NCBI GenBank assembly: GCA_937921035.1
Contig: CALEUL010000023.1
Location: 1-64,000 of the forward strand
Direction: 5' to 3'
Length of the DNA stretch: 64,000 nt
From: an uncultured Porphyromonadaceae bacterium
Lineage (GTDB): Bacteria; Bacteroidota; Bacteroidia; Bacteroidales; Muribaculaceae
Each line of letters opens with the position of its first letter. The first letter of the stretch is position 1. This document shows, one piece after another, positions 62,706 through 64,000 of this stretch. The notes under the pieces are model-generated. The model made no database searches and was not told where the DNA came from. It saw nothing but the letters and a program-made list of their open reading frames with translations. The translations under genes and the position numbers were made by a program.

Positions 62706-63629
62706 TTATCCGAGGCGTTTGCGGTAGAACACGAAGTCGCGTCCAAGATATTTCTCGCGCACCACAGGATTTTCGGCGAGTTCCTCGCTTGTGCCCTGAA
62801 ATAGTATGCGGCCTTCGAAAAGAAGGTAGGCGCGGTCGGTTATTCGTAGAGTTTCCTGGGCGTTGTGGTCGGTTATTAGGATTCCGATATTTTTGTCCTT
62901 GAGTTTGTACACTACTTTCTGGATATCCTCCACGGCGATGGGGTCCACACCGGCGAAAGGTTCGTCGAGCATGATGAAACTCGGATTAATGGCGAGGCAT
63001 CGCGCTATTTCGGTTCTGCGTCGCTCGCCGCCCGAAAGCTGGTCGCCGAGATTCTTGCGCACTTTCTGCAGGTTGAATTCGTCAATAAGGCTCTCAAGTT
63101 TGTCGGCTTGTTGTTCCTTGGTCATGTCGGTCATCTGGAGTACAGCACGAATGTTGTCCTCTACGCTCAGTTTGCGAAACACGGACGCTTCCTGTGCGAG
63201 ATATCCGATGCCGTTCTGTGCCCTTTTGTATACCGGATATTTGGTTATATTCAGGTCGTTGAGGAATATATTGCCCTCGTTGGGCTGTATCAGGCCAACG
63301 GTCATGTAGAACGTGGTTGTCTTTCCGGCGCCGTTTGGTCCGAGCAGTCCCACAATCTCGCCCTGCGTAACATCGATGGAAACATGGTTTACTACGGTGC
63401 GTTTGCCGTAGCGTTTTACAAGGTTGTCGGTACGCAATACCAGGGGCTTTGTCTTTTCTGTCGCGATTGTCTCTGGTTCGCCCGTAACAATGGTAGCGCT
63501 TTCGGTTAGCTGATCCGTAGCGTTGTCTATTGTCTCAAGGATGGTTTCCTTTCCTTCGGGAACTTCGAAGGGCTGAGGAATGTTGCGTTCCTCGTCGTTC
63601 CTGTTTCTATGAAGCCAGCTCAGCGCCAT
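62706..63629 (-). CDS. lptB: LPS export ABC transporter ATP-binding protein LptB
   Basis: The 307-residue ATPase has Walker A GLLGPNGAGKTTTFYMTVG, signature LSGGERRR and Walker B FIMLDEPFAGVDPIAVED, diagnostic of LptB. It drives LPS across the envelope with LptFG. An N-terminal extension of about 65 residues, acidic and low-complexity, precedes the usual start at LVLRTDNLVKRYG; no internal ATG offers a shorter form. Confidence 0.93.
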   Translation of the reverse strand: MALSWLHRNRNDEERNIPQPFEVPEGKETILETIDNATDQLTESATIVTGEPETIATEKTKPLVLRTDNLVKRYGKRTVVNHVSIDVTQGEIVGLLGPNGAGKTTTFYMTVGLIQPNEGNIFLNDLNITKYPVYKRAQNGIGYLAQEASVFRKLSVEDNIRAVLQMTDMTKEQQADKLESLIDEFNLQKVRKNLGDQLSGGERRRTEIARCLAINPSFIMLDEPFAGVDPIAVEDIQKVVYKLKDKNIGILITDHNAQETLRITDRAYLLFEGRILFQGTSEELAENPVVREKYLGRDFVFYRKRLG

Positions 63630-63632
63630 ATC

Positions 63633-64000
63633 TCAAATTGCAGGATTCGACACTCCGCGCACGGCGCTTCCCTTATGCAGGCGACTTTCGATATAGTCGG
63701 TGAGCAGATTGATAGCTACTGTGTTGCTGCCGCCCTGAGGGACAATAAGGTCGGCATAGCGTTTACTCGGCTCTATGTACTGGCAGTGCATGGGCTTGAG
63801 TACATCCTGATATCGGTTAATCACGATCTCGGGAGTACGGCCTCGCTCTATGCAGTCGCGGGCGATAACGCGGATAAGACGGTCGTCGGCGTCGGCATCG
63901 ACAAAAACTTTGATGTCGAGCATGTTGCGGATGGTGGGGTCGGTAAGCACCAGAATACCTTCCACAATAACTACGTCGGCCGGTTTCACCTCTACGGTCT
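63633..64000 (-). CDS. udk: Uridine kinase, partial (N-terminus beyond the right edge)
   Basis: The C-terminal 122 residues of a uridine/cytidine kinase are present: VIVEGILVLTDPTIRNMLDIKVFVDADADDRLIRVIARD and RYADLIVPQGGSN. The P-loop lies outside the window. It ends 3 bp before lptB, so the two are in one operon. Confidence 0.92.
   Translation of the reverse strand, partial: TVEVKPADVVIVEGILVLTDPTIRNMLDIKVFVDADADDRLIRVIARDCIERGRTPEIVINRYQDVLKPMHCQYIEPSKRYADLIVPQGGSNTVAINLLTDYIESRLHKGSAVRGVSNPAI

Overview
The window comes from a Bacteroidota chromosome, most likely order Bacteroidales and plausibly family Muribaculaceae. The evidence is threefold. Almost no gene has a Shine-Dalgarno site. 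Many 5' regions carry the Bacteroidota promoter pair TTTG / TAnnTTTG with 18-21 bp between the elements. The gene content is also typical: NamZ/AmpG/MurQ salvage genes, NfnAB, PyrB-PyrI, DUF4923, class II NrdJ plus class III NrdD, and prfB with a frameshift site. The family assignment is inference. I saw no rRNA, tRNA or CRISPR array.

Positions 1-7900 are accessory DNA. A decayed IS66 element (broken tnpB and tnpC) is followed by a membrane-anchored nucleotide-sugar 4,6-dehydratase. Next is a plus-strand unit: a WYL-domain regulator, a macro-like/YopX-like chimera 1 nt behind it, and a GIY-YIG nuclease-domain protein. After these come a degenerate fragment of the YopX part, a truncated RpoD-like sigma factor with a frameshifted region-4 remnant, and a gene-poor stretch with strong hairpins, a possible small RNA and a 40-codon ORF directly before kup. 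The WYL/macro/GIY-YIG set is the best candidate here for an undescribed defence or phage-derived system.

Positions 7881-16452 (plus strand) hold kup, a DJ-1/PfpI protein and a tightly overlapping cluster of small stress/xenobiotic-type enzymes (GNATs, zinc-ribbon flavin-oxidase fold, DUF3795, YciI, tautomerase, flavodoxin-like reductase, hexapeptide acetyltransferase, GrpB, AraC regulator, CatA-like). Two of them, the 4-oxalocrotonate tautomerase and GrpB, are broken by single lesions.

Positions 16508-41342 are mostly minus strand: nrdJ, an OmpA-type lipoprotein, an unannotated 48-aa gene, and then one long co-directional run from about 39.1 kb to 20.2 kb. This run encodes a peptidoglycan-salvage pathway: zinc amidase, tandem glycosyltransferase, DUF4922, SpoIID-like protein, AmpG-like permease, NamZ muramidase, a D-lactate-dehydrogenase-like FAD/FeS protein fused by an A8 tract to a NagX/HGSNAT-like acyltransferase, an amino-sugar kinase, MurQ, an SGNH hydrolase, a UvrD helicase with an embedded exonuclease, and EngB. 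MurQ releases D-lactate, which gives the oxidase an obvious substrate. Upstream are a lipid kinase and prfB.

Positions 41385-64000 are housekeeping genes: TrkH/TrkA potassium uptake; a zinc-type ABC ATPase and binding protein without a permease, behind NfnAB; DUF4923; a pyrB-pyrI-flavin reductase-glyA-ispD-recG operon; pfkA-rlmH; nrdD-nrdG; and udk-lptB-glnS-TPR, with udk running off the right edge.
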